From Kiritimatiellia bacterium (GTDB lineage: Bacteria > Verrucomicrobiota > Kiritimatiellia > RFP12 > UBA1067), in NCBI GenBank assembly GCA_024405255.1, contig JAKSOY010000080.1, positions 1 through 17,055 of the forward strand: a DNA stretch of 17,055 bases, in the 5' to 3' direction. The notes under the pieces are model-generated. The model saw nothing but the letters and a program-made list of their open reading frames with translations. It was not told the origin of the DNA and did not search any database. How positions within the stretch are numbered: position 1 is the first letter of the stretch; every line of letters begins with the position of its first letter. Of this stretch, positions 1 to 9,800 are shown in pieces. Position numbers and translations under genes: made by a program.

Positions 1-3000
1 GACGGTACGCGCGGCGGAAGGACGCCGTTGCGAGCTTCGGACGCGAATACCACGAACCGCCGCGCACCACGCGCTTCTCGTCGCCCGTGCGGGCATTGCG
101 CCCGTCGGCCGCCGCATACGGATACGGCACGTACTTCGAGGCCGTCCATTCCCACACGTTGCCGTGCATCTCATAGAGACCCCACGGGTTCGGCTTCCAC
201 TTGCCGCTCGCCTCTTCGAGGAACGCGCCGTCGTTCACGCCATGCGCCTGCGGCACCCAGTTGTCGAAGAGGTTCTCCGTGTTGCCGTAGCGCGCCTTCA
301 CGCGATCCTGCACGTACGGGTTGCCCGAGTAGTCGCAGAGCGAGATGTCCGCGAGGTTCGCATAGGCCGCGAAGTTCGCGTTCCGGTCGCCCCACCAGAA
401 CGGCTTGTCCGAGCCCGCGCGCGCAGCCCATTCCCATTCCGCCTCGGTGGGCAGGCGCACGGTCTTGCCCGTCTTCTTCGAGAGCCAGTCGCAGAACGCC
501 ACCGCCTTCTGCCAGCTCACGCGCACGACCGGCAAATCGTCGCCGTTCACATCGTAGCCCGTGACGCCGAACTGGTAGCCGTGGCGCGATTCGCAGCGAC
601 TGTCGTGCGACGGATCGAACTGGCGGAACTCGCGGTTCGTGACTTCGCGCGCGCCCATCTGGAACGCCTTCACCGCCACGGCGGCGGCCCCGCGTTCGTC
701 CGGCTTCGCCTTCACGTCGTTCGAACCCATCACGAACGTACCGCCCGGTACCGCGACAAGCGGCATCTCCACGCCTTCGCCGAGCTTGATGGACCCGGCG
801 GCCTTCGCGGGCTTCGTCGCCGGATCGAACGGCCAGCCCGCCACGGTCACCGCCGGACCCGCCGGCGGCTTCGCCTTCAGCGGCGGCGCCGTCAGAACCG
901 GCGCGGGCGTGGCGATCGTCTCGTGGTTCTCGGTGATGCCCGCATAGCGCGCACGGCGCTCTTCGCGCAGCTTTTCACGCGCGATGGCGCTCTTCGAATC
1001 CACGATCGTCTGCCAGCGTCCATGGAACGGCGTATTGTAGTCGATCCACGTGACGAGGCGGTCGCGCGCCTCGGGCGTGAGCACCACGCCCTTGTGGCCC
1101 TTGTCGAGCATCATCATGAGTTCGGTCGTATCCACGTGCCATTCCATCGGCGTCATCAGATGGATGTCGCTCTCGATGCCGGGATGGCGCACGAAACGCA
1201 CGAGGTTGAAATAGGAGGTCGTGAACTTGCCGCCCCAGCGCGGGCTCACGTGTCCGCTCATCTTCGTATTCCAGCCCTTGAGCGGCGTCGCCCGCAGGTC
1301 CGGCTTCCACTTCTTGTCGCCGAACATTTCCGAATGCGGCGGATCCGGCTCGTTGTGGCACTTCACGCAGAACGCGTCGAGAACCGGCTGCACTTCGCGC
1401 AGGAACTCGAAGTTGCGCGAGGGACCCCGCCACGGACGGATCTTCTCAAGCGGCATTCCCTTCGCCACGGCGGGTGCGCGCGCGACGAAACTCTGCTTCT
1501 CGTGACAGCCCGCGCAGGAGAGATACTCGCCGTTGCGCGCCGTGAACCAGCTGCGCATCACCTGCAGGGACTTCCCTTCCGCGTCGAGCGGCTGCACCGC
1601 GATCGGCGTATTCGCCGGCACCTGGAAGTAGGCGCTGCCGTCCGCATTCACCGGCACCGAGCCGAGCGTACGGCGCATATCCCACGGACCGTCGAAGCCG
1701 ATGGACCCATAGAGACCGCCTTCATCGCGGAACCCGAACGTGTAGGTGTAGAGGCGGAGCTCCTTCACCGTGCCGCGCGGAATGTCCTTGAGGCCCGGGC
1801 CTTCGTAGACGTTCGCGATGTAGACCTGCGCGGTCGGGGAGGTCGGGTCGATGCGGTCGGGCTGCGCGTGCGGCACAGGCGTCTTCATGAACGGCACCGG
1901 CTCGCAGAGGTCGTGTCCCGCTTCGCGCAGCAGGCAGATTTCGTTGTCGAAACGGTCGATGAGATAGAGCGAGAAGTTCGCCTCGCCCCTGTTTTTGCGC
2001 GACACGAGGAAGGTCGTGTCGTCGAGCGGATACGGATGCAGGTTCATCGGCCACGTGCCGTTGTAGAGCTGGTCGCGCACGATCGGATCGACCTTCTTGC
2101 CGTAGCCCGGCAGCAGCTGGAGGGCGCCCTCGCCTTCTTCCGTGCCCTTCGTCACGTCGAAGAGGCCGAGCTGGCCCTGACGGCGCAGACCGTGATGGCC
2201 CGTGAGCACCGCGACGAACTGCGTGGGCTTGCCGGGGATCGGACGCGCATAGAACATGCTGCCCGGCCAAAAAGAATTGCTGCCGTAGAGCGCGCGCTGG
2301 TTCGTGCCGTCGGGATTGCAGGTGAAGAGGATGCGCGCATTGGAATGCGGCAGGTCCGTGTACTCCCAGCGCAGATACATCACGCGGCCGTCGGGCATGA
2401 TCTCGGGACACCACGCGTGCTCCTGGTCGTTGGAGAGAAGTTCCATCTCGGAACCGTCGGCCTTGCAGCGGAAGAGGTTCGCCACCGGCGCGTTGCCCCA
2501 CACGCACGGCACGGCGTACTTGAGCGCCGTGCAGGTGAAGACGATGCGTCCGTCCGGCACGTAGCAGGCGTCGTAGTGGTTGATGTCACCCGCGTTGTCA
2601 TGCGTGACCTGGCGCACCTTGCGCGAGGCGAGGTCGAGTTCCATCACGTGCCAGGCGTTCGAGGCCGCCACGCCCGAGAAGAGCAGCTTGTCCGCGTTCC
2701 AGTGGAGTTCGACGTCGAAGAGCGGACGCCCGCCCTCGGGCTTGTAGAGGAGTTCCGTCTGGCCCGCGCGCGGACCGCGGATGTCGAGGAAGCAGAGTTC
2801 GTTGTCGTGTCCGTCCTTCGGCAGCATCGAGTTGCTCTGCCAGTTGCACGGCAGATGGTTGCGGTTGTTGTTGCGGCGGATGAAGAGCAGCCGGTCGAAC
2901 GAGATCGCCGGGTTGAGGTCGATCATCAGCATGCGGCGAACGGCGTCGATCGTGCCGAACGTCCGTTCGGCGGCCGACAGCAGATTCGGCGAAAGCTTGG

Positions 3001-3658
3001 CGTCCTTCGCGGTCAGCAGCGCAACCGCCTTGCGCACGGACGCGAGCTGCAGATCGACGAGGTCCAGCACCTGCGCGTTCTCGGGATTCGCCGCGCGGCG
3101 ATGGGCGTAGAGGCGTTCGACGGCGACGAGGCTGTTCGTCGCGCGCGAGACGAGCGCTTCCATCTGCTCGCGCCGCGAGAACTCGCCCGCCTCCACGATG
3201 AAGACGCTCGAACCCTTGCCCTTCGGCGCCGTAAGACCCACGCGCGCCTCGAAGCGGACGGCATTCGGCGGCACGGGCAGGATCACCATCGAAGGCGCAT
3301 GCGCCGTGATGCAGCGGGAAAACTTCTCGTCGGCGATCACGGGCAGCGCATTGCCACGCCAGGGCACGCGATTCTTCACCGCCTTGTCGAAGCCGGCGTC
3401 CGCACGGCGGAAATCAAGCGTCGTCGCATCCACGCGCGTACCGTCCTTCAGCACGAACACGGGATTGCACCAGATCGCCTGGTCGAAGTCGTAGGTGTCG
3501 GGACCGATCGTCGCCGTGAGCTTCACCTCTTCGGCGCCAACCACGTTCTCGGCAATCGCCACGGCCTTCTCGGCGCCATGGATCACCGGCGTCTGCGCGG
3601 CCTCCGCCGTCCATGTGGCGACCAGAACCCCTGCCAGAATCTGTAGACTTTGCTTCAT
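1..3658 (-). CDS. secreted HzsA-like / CxxCH / FGE-fold multidomain protein, 3' end cut by window
   Basis: The frame is open from an ATG at 3658 to the window edge: 1219 codons and no stop. An AAGAGGC ribosome site (3664-3670) sits just upstream, and the protein starts with a signal peptide (about residues 1-21). Domains in order: an NPCBM-like carbohydrate-binding segment (about 24-150, with CITAHAPS near 117); a helical linker (about 157-245); a TolB/beta-propeller-like region (about 245-690, with repeated PDGRIVF/PDGRVMY strands) that resembles hydrazine synthase alpha-like proteins; two heme-c type motifs, CAGCH (715-719) and CVKCH (764-768); and a formylglycine-generating-enzyme fold from about 965 (GGTFVMGS, RLPTEAEWEWAARAG, MHGNVWEW, RVVRGGSW). 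Where true FGEs carry catalytic cysteines after RGGSW, this protein has YSRPKL, so sulfatase activation is unlikely. The family usually ends shortly after this point, so probably only 15-40 residues are missing. The exact reaction is unknown. The large plus-strand frames here are shadows. Confidence 0.88.
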   Translation of the reverse strand, partial: MKQSLQILAGVLVATWTAEAAQTPVIHGAEKAVAIAENVVGAEEVKLTATIGPDTYDFDQAIWCNPVFVLKDGTRVDATTLDFRRADAGFDKAVKNRVPWRGNALPVIADEKFSRCITAHAPSMVILPVPPNAVRFEARVGLTAPKGKGSSVFIVEAGEFSRREQMEALVSRATNSLVAVERLYAHRRAANPENAQVLDLVDLQLASVRKAVALLTAKDAKLSPNLLSAAERTFGTIDAVRRMLMIDLNPAISFDRLLFIRRNNNRNHLPCNWQSNSMLPKDGHDNELCFLDIRGPRAGQTELLYKPEGGRPLFDVELHWNADKLLFSGVAASNAWHVMELDLASRKVRQVTHDNAGDINHYDACYVPDGRIVFTCTALKYAVPCVWGNAPVANLFRCKADGSEMELLSNDQEHAWCPEIMPDGRVMYLRWEYTDLPHSNARILFTCNPDGTNQRALYGSNSFWPGSMFYARPIPGKPTQFVAVLTGHHGLRRQGQLGLFDVTKGTEEGEGALQLLPGYGKKVDPIVRDQLYNGTWPMNLHPYPLDDTTFLVSRKNRGEANFSLYLIDRFDNEICLLREAGHDLCEPVPFMKTPVPHAQPDRIDPTSPTAQVYIANVYEGPGLKDIPRGTVKELRLYTYTFGFRDEGGLYGSIGFDGPWDMRRTLGSVPVNADGSAYFQVPANTPIAVQPLDAEGKSLQVMRSWFTARNGEYLSCAGCHEKQSFVARAPAVAKGMPLEKIRPWRGPSRNFEFLREVQPVLDAFCVKCHNEPDPPHSEMFGDKKWKPDLRATPLKGWNTKMSGHVSPRWGGKFTTSYFNLVRFVRHPGIESDIHLMTPMEWHVDTTELMMMLDKGHKGVVLTPEARDRLVTWIDYNTPFHGRWQTIVDSKSAIAREKLREERRARYAGITENHETIATPAPVLTAPPLKAKPPAGPAVTVAGWPFDPATKPAKAAGSIKLGEGVEMPLVAVPGGTFVMGSNDVKAKPDERGAAAVAVKAFQMGAREVTNREFRQFDPSHDSRCESRHGYQFGVTGYDVNGDDLPVVRVSWQKAVAFCDWLSKKTGKTVRLPTEAEWEWAARAGSDKPFWWGDRNANFAAYANLADISLCDYSGNPYVQDRVKARYGNTENLFDNWVPQAHGVNDGAFLEEASGKWKPNPWGLYEMHGNVWEWTASKYVPYPYAAADGRNARTGDEKRVVRGGSWYSRPKLATASFRRAYR

Positions 3659-3720
3659 TTTATGCCTCTTGATTGTGTTTGAACGAGTGCACATTCCACA
3701 CCCGCCTTTTCGTTCCTAGT

Positions 3721-3750
3721 ATTTTATCATACGAACCGCAGATGCGTCAA
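3721..3750 (-). promoter_or_regulatory. candidate sigma-70 promoter for the HzsA-like gene
   Basis: Read on the minus strand, TTGACG (3750-3745) and TAAAAT (3726-3721) are separated by 18 bp. Transcription would begin near 3714, giving a leader of roughly 55 nt before the ATG at 3658. It lies downstream of the giant gene's terminator, which fits an independent transcription unit. This is a motif match only. Confidence 0.55.
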
Positions 3751-3772
3751 AGCATTTCGGGCCTGGACGTTT

Positions 3773-3806
3773 GACATCCTCCATTCTACATTCTCCATTC
3801 GACATT
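3773..3806. repeat. imperfect heptad tandem repeat, copy 1
   Basis: Nearly five 7-bp units. On the minus strand they read AATGTCG, AATGGAG, AATGTAG, AATGGAG and GATGTC, so the pattern alternates with a 14-bp period (AATGTAGAATGGAG). It lies directly beyond the terminator of the giant gene. A 12-base stretch (3779-3790 on the plus strand) recurs exactly at 15051-15062, in the gap on the other side of the giant gene. Confidence 0.75.
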
Positions 3807-3844
3807 AAAAAAGCGGCCCCTGCGCATCTGCACAGAGGCCGCTT
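3807..3844 (-). terminator. rho-independent terminator of the giant gene
   Basis: On the minus strand, AAGCGGCC (3844-3837) pairs perfectly with GGCCGCTT (3818-3811). Inside it, CTGTGC pairs with GCGCAG (one T-G wobble) around an AGAT loop, giving a nearly continuous 14-bp stem. A T run reaches 3807. It begins 18 nt after the TAA stop at 3863-3865. The strong stem, the T tail and the position make this a confident call. Confidence 0.92.
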
Positions 3845-3862
3845 CTTCGCCTTCGAACCGCG

Positions 3863-6800
3863 TTAGCGGAGGAGGATCGTCGAACCCAAGACCGGCTTCG
3901 GATTGACGAGCTTCAGCTCGCCGTCCTCGACCGTCGCGGTCCAGCCTGGCACGTCGGCTCCGTCGAGCGTCACCGTGACGGCGATCTTCGCCGCATCCTC
4001 GGCCGTCAGATCGCCTGCCGGACCCAGTTCATACTTCGCCTTGGTCGACAGTTCTTCCACTGTAACGTCGATCGTGCGGAGGAGCTGCAGGTAGTCCGTA
4101 TTCGTCACGCCCGTCGTGTCGACGCAGCTCGTCAGGCGCGCACGCCGGATGCCGATCGCCCATGTGCTCTGCTCGCCGAACGCGAACTTGCCGGCCAAGT
4201 TGCCGTCGCCCGCGAGCGTACCGAAGATCGGGCACGCCTCAGCTGCCGCGTTCGTGAGCGTTGCACCCTTCGCCACCGTCGTCGTACCCAGAAGGCCCGG
4301 CATCTCCGCCTGCATGAGGAAATACCCCTCGTCGAAGTTCACCGCCGTGCTCTCGCCCGGACGCTTCACCACGAGCGAGTTCGCGGTACCGACGTTACCC
4401 GAGTTGTCCGAGACGCGGATGTCGAATGCGTGCCAACCCGCCGTGAGCGTCGCCGTGCCCGTGGCCGTTCCGCATCCCGAGGGCGACTTGAGGATCTTCT
4501 GTCCATCGATGAACAGGGCGATCCAGTCGTCGAAGCAGCCAGTGAACGCATAGTCGCCAGCCGTCTCGGCATAGAACCAACCCGTCAACTGCGCCGCCTT
4601 GTTGCCCTTGGCGATCGCCGTCAACTCCGCACTATTCTGCGTGCGCAGGAACTTGAGCGACGTGTACACGCCGCTCGACGTGCCGCCAAACGGCTCGGAG
4701 TCGAGCGTCGAATAGCCGCTCTTGCTCGCCCAGCGGGCGACCAGGGGCAAGCGGAACCGGAGCGTGGTTTCGTCGAACTTCGTGTAGTCCGCCACTGCCG
4801 TCGAGCCGGCCGCCGCCGCATTCGTGGACCAGCCGAGCGCCATCTTTCCGTTCCAACCACTGGCCGTCGGACCCTGCGAACCCGTACCGTCGTAGGCGAG
4901 GATGCGGAAGCTATGCCAGCCTTCGGCCAATGCCGCGGCCGTCTGGCCGGCCTTGATCTCGCCCGCGCCCGTCGTCGTGAAGATCACCGCGCCGTCGATC
5001 TCCAGCAACAGACGATCGTCGAACGTACCCGCGAAGTACCACACCGTGTCCGCGTGGTCCGCATCGACGTAGAACTGTCCGCGCCAGCAGAAGTGGCTGT
5101 TGTTGATCGGACCGCTGTTGCTCGTGTAAGTACGGTGCAGCTTTGCCAGCGAACGCGTGCGGAACGGATACGGACCCAAGTACGCCTTGCTCGTGGTGAG
5201 CCCTTCCTCGTAGACGAGCGAACGGTTGTCGAAGACGCCGAACTCGACCAGGCCTTCGCCCATGCGGATCGTCGTGTTCGCCCCTTCTTCAACGGTGAGG
5301 TCGCCGGTAAAGCCCGCCGCGCCCGTGAGGTTGGCCGTCACGTTCGTGCCGACCGTCCAGTTGCCCGCGACGAAGTCCTGGAATTCAACGTCCTTCGCCA
5401 CGCCGCTCGCGAACGAGCCCGCACCCGTCAGCAGTACATTGCCGTAGCCGCGAAGCGCCGTCGTCCAGTTCACCGTCTGGCCATTGAGGTCGATCGTGAA
5501 GTCACCTGCGGTTTCCGGCGTCTCGCCGAATGTCGTCTGCACCGGATAGCCGTTCGTGAAGCCCGCCGTCGCCTTGAGCGTGCCCGCATTGAACGCGAGC
5601 GTCGGTGTCTTCGTCGCCGCATATCCGCCAATGCCGAGCGAACCGATCTCCAGCGTACCGCCGTTCTGCGTCATCTTCTCGGTGTGCGCCGTCGAGATGT
5701 TGCCGTCGCCTCCCACCGTGGTGGCGCGCATCATGAGGCCCTTGGCCGAGACCAGACCCGAATTGAGCGTCATCGACGCATGAGTGGCCTGCCAGCCGAC
5801 GCCGATGAAGCCATAAGGAGTCGAGACCGTGCCGCCGTTGATGACGAACTCGTGCGTGTAGGCGTCACCGCCCGGATAGGTGCCGATGAGCATGGACCGG
5901 TTGGACGACTCGCCGGTCGTCGAATTGAGCACGCCGCCTTCCTCGACGATCAGCGCCGTCGAAAGCGGATTGTTCGCGTTGCGACCCGTCCAGAAACGGT
6001 CCTTGAAGTTGATGGTCGCACCCGGACCGATCGCCAACACGCCATAACCGGTGTTGTTGCCCATGTCGATGTAGCAGGCGTTCCACGTCGAGTTCTCGAG
6101 GCGGTTCGTCGCCGTGGCGGTACGCGAATAGAGGTAGAGCGTCTTCTTCGCATCGGCGCACTTCTGCACGAGCGCGTCGTACGCGCCGTTGCCCCACATC
6201 GTGTTCGCGTGATCGTCGTAGGCGTAGAACTCGAGATCGCTCGTGAACGCCGTCACGCTGCCGAGCTGCGCGCCCGACGGCGTGCCGTACACGCTGTCGC
6301 CGATCCTGATCGCCGCCGTCGACGAGATCTTGCCCGTGAAGTCCGTATAATCGGCACCGCCGCCGAGGCGGATCGCCCCCGCCGTCGCGCTGATGTTGCC
6401 CTCGCCCGACACCTTGCCGTTCGTGAGCAGCTGGTCGCCGCCCGTCTTGTTGATCGTGCCGTGGTTGATGAGCTGACCCGATACCACCAGCTGCTTGCCG
6501 GCGTTCAGGTTGAGCGTCGCCCCTTCGCCGACGACGAGATCGCCGAGCAGTTCAACCGCGCCGCCGCCCACGTTGATCGTGACGGTCGCTCCATCTTCGA
6601 TGTAGAAGCTGATACCTTCGCTGAAGGTCGAACCGTTGCCCGTGATCGCCACCGTCGCGCCATTGGCCAGCCACACGCCGTTCGTCACCGTACCCGTGAG
6701 CTTATAGGCGAACTCAGCCTTGCCCAACACGTGGATGCGATCAATCGCGAAGTCCGTGTTGACGAAGCCGGTGTTCGCGTCCGGGAGCGTCGTGAGCGTG

Positions 6801-9800
6801 TACCCGCCCTCAAGTTTCGCCTGCCCGACGCCGTAGGCCAGTGCCGACCCGGCCTGCTCACGGATCGTCAGGTAGCCAAGGCCGAACGAAGTGTCGCCCG
6901 TCAGCACCACGTGTCCGAACGTGCTGCCCCAGGCGCTGGAGGCAATGGAGTTGATGACCGCGCCCGTGCCGTCCGGACCATTCCCCGCGACGTACACCAC
7001 GCGTCCATGCGTCGACTCGCACCGAGCGACATTCGCATTGTTGTGATCTAGGTTGACGTCGAGCTGCGCACCCGCCGCGATCGTGAGCGTCGCCGCCGAG
7101 TCACCGCTCGCCGACCCCGCCCCTTCCTTGAAGACGGGCAGGATGTTGTGGATGCCGTAGCCGCTTGCGCCCAGGGAGGTCGCCTGAGTCTGACCACTGT
7201 AGCCGCTCGACATGTCCCGGCCGAGGACGTTGGCCTGGGTGTAGCAGGCGCGCGTATTGGCGCAATAGACGTCGGCGCCGAGCTGGCGGAAGGTCGCACA
7301 CACGGTCTTCGTGTAAGTGCCGTCCCAAATCTGGAACTGGCAGGTCGCGACCGTCGGATTCTCCCTGTCATTGGGACGCCAATAGTACATCGTCGAAGGG
7401 ACGCCACCCGCCGCGTTCAGATAGCTGCCGCACATCTGCGCCGTCGCGCCCTCCACATCCGCGAGCTTCGTGTTGCGCCAGACGAGCGTGTTGCCCGTAC
7501 CGGCCACGCAGTTGACGAAGCGGCTCAGGAGTCCGTTGCGCCCGTCAAGCCGCACGCGACCCTCCTCGAGACGGAAGTCATGCGCCGCCGAAAGGCCGGC
7601 ATCGTTCATCGCGAGCAATCCGGTACCGCGCTTGACGACCGTATTCGCGCCGTCCTTGATGTCCGTGAGCACCACCTCGCCCGCATTCGCCATCGTCAAC
7701 GTGCCGCCAGTCTGTCCCAGCGAGAACGGCGTCGAAATCGTCACCGTGCCGGCGGACGACGTGAGCGCATCGCTCACCGTCAGGCGGCCCGTGCCACCGA
7801 TTTCGAACGCGTGCGATCCGGTGAACGTGAGCGACGCGGCGACCGCGTCCTCGTTGTTCGTCGCAAACGCGACGGCGGACTGGTCATCGAAGTAGAGCGC
7901 GAGCTTGTTGTAGAACGGATACGGCGTCGTGTCCTGCGCGTTGCCATGGTTGCGCCAGGACGCAACCGAGGGCGAGAAGACCGCGCTTTCGGCATCTTCC
8001 GGACGCCAGTCGAAGCCAGTCACGCCGAGCTGCGCGAGTTCTTCCGCATCGCTCCGCGTCCAGATTTCCATCCGCGCCACCTCATAGGCACCAAGATCGT
8101 AGGTGGCCGTTTCCGCCATCGAATCGCGGCTCACGAACGTCCAGTCCAGCGACACGTTGCCGTGCAGCGCATAGTTGCCGAACTGGCAGACAGGATGGGC
8201 GTAGGCGGTGAGGCCCGTATAGGAGAAGAGCGTCTGCGCCGCGAGACGCGAACCCTCGCCGAGCAGATGGTGCACCTGCATACAGCCGTGGTTGCCCGTC
8301 GTCGCCGTGTCGTTCCAGTCGTAGGTACCGGTCAATCCCGTCGCCGCGCCCGCAATACCGCTCTCGTCGTGCGTGTAGCTCGTGGGCCAGAACTCGACCC
8401 AGCCGACCTGAGAATCGTCCGTCACGGGAATTGTCTCGATGAACGGCACATTGCCCGTCACATGAAGCGCACTCACGCGGCCCTGTCCGCGGCCCGAGAG
8501 CGGAATACCGACGGACTCGATATCGCGGCCGCCGAACGACATCATGTCGACCCACAGCCAGCGCACATGCCCGCCGTAGTCGATTGCGCCGTCGATGTTC
8601 CTCCGCCGCAGTTCGATGTAGTAGCCGACGCGCGCGATGTTCTCAACCGCGCCTTCGTTCGCCGAATAATCGTCATACGGCACGGCCACCGCGCCCCAGA
8701 GATTGCCCGCGGTCGTGAGGTCGATGGACCGCGCGAGCTTGAATCCCTGGCGGTATTCCGCCGGCACGTTGTTGAGCGAACCCGTCGTCGTGTGCGGCGC
8801 CGGATGCACGGGCAAGCCGTCCGCCAGCGCGAGTTTGATCACACGGCAGTATTCCTCCGCCATCAGATCTTCGCCCGGCCAGTCGGGATGCAAGTCGGTC
8901 GCGTTCTGGAAGTTGTGTTCGATGAGCGTCGTGCCGTCCTGCGCGTAGCGCGGGCAGGCGTTGTAGAGGTCGGCGTAGTAGACGCGACCCGCCGGGAAGA
9001 TGCCATCCACCTCGATCGCCTTCTTCATCATCGCGTTGAACGCAAGGACGATCTCGTTCTTCGCGGCGGTGGCGTTGTTGACGACCGCGCCCGCGATCAC
9101 CTTGCACGCGCTCTGCGCGAGGATACGCTGAACCGTGTTCGTCCAGGCGTCGAAGAGCGTCTCCGCAGGCGTGCTGCGGCCGTTGATGTCGTTCGTGCCG
9201 ATCTTCATGAGGAGCACGTCCACATTGCCCGCCTGGTCGAGCTCGGCGTCGATCATGTCCTGCACGCCGCCCTGCTTGGAGCCCGTGTTGGAAATCAGGA
9301 AACGCCCGCTGATGCCCGAATGCCACACCCAGTTCTCGGGCATCGTCGCGCCCGCCTCGTCGTGGCTCTGGTCGTTGCGGTAGCCGACCGAGTTGGGCAG
9401 GTAGCCCGCCGCACAGAGTTTCTTCATGAGCGGGATGCGCCAGTTGCCGTAGCTGCCGTCGCTGCCGTGCGTGATCGAGTCGCCCACCGGCAGCACGCGC
9501 ACGCGCGGACCGAGGTTGTCCGCGTCGAGGTCGAGCCAGAGACGGCCACCGTCGCCCACCTTCTCTTCCCACACGCGCGGATTCGCGCCATTGGCGCTCG
9601 TCGTGTCGAAGAGGTCCGTCAGCGCGCCCGCGCACTCGACCGTGCCCACGTCCCATGTCATCAGCAGGAAACGTCCGCGCGTATGCGACGCGAACGGCGT
9701 ATCGAGCGCGATCTTCGCGCCCGCCGCAAAGGTCGGCGCCGTCACACAGCGCAGCGTCGCCTTCGTCGGATCGATGACGAGCCGTCCTGTCGCGGCGAGG

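Noticed and set aside
3863..4400. Autotransporter barrel at the C-terminus of the giant protein
   Set aside because: The last 170 residues after PA14 do not show the roughly 270-residue amphipathic strand series or a terminal aromatic residue.
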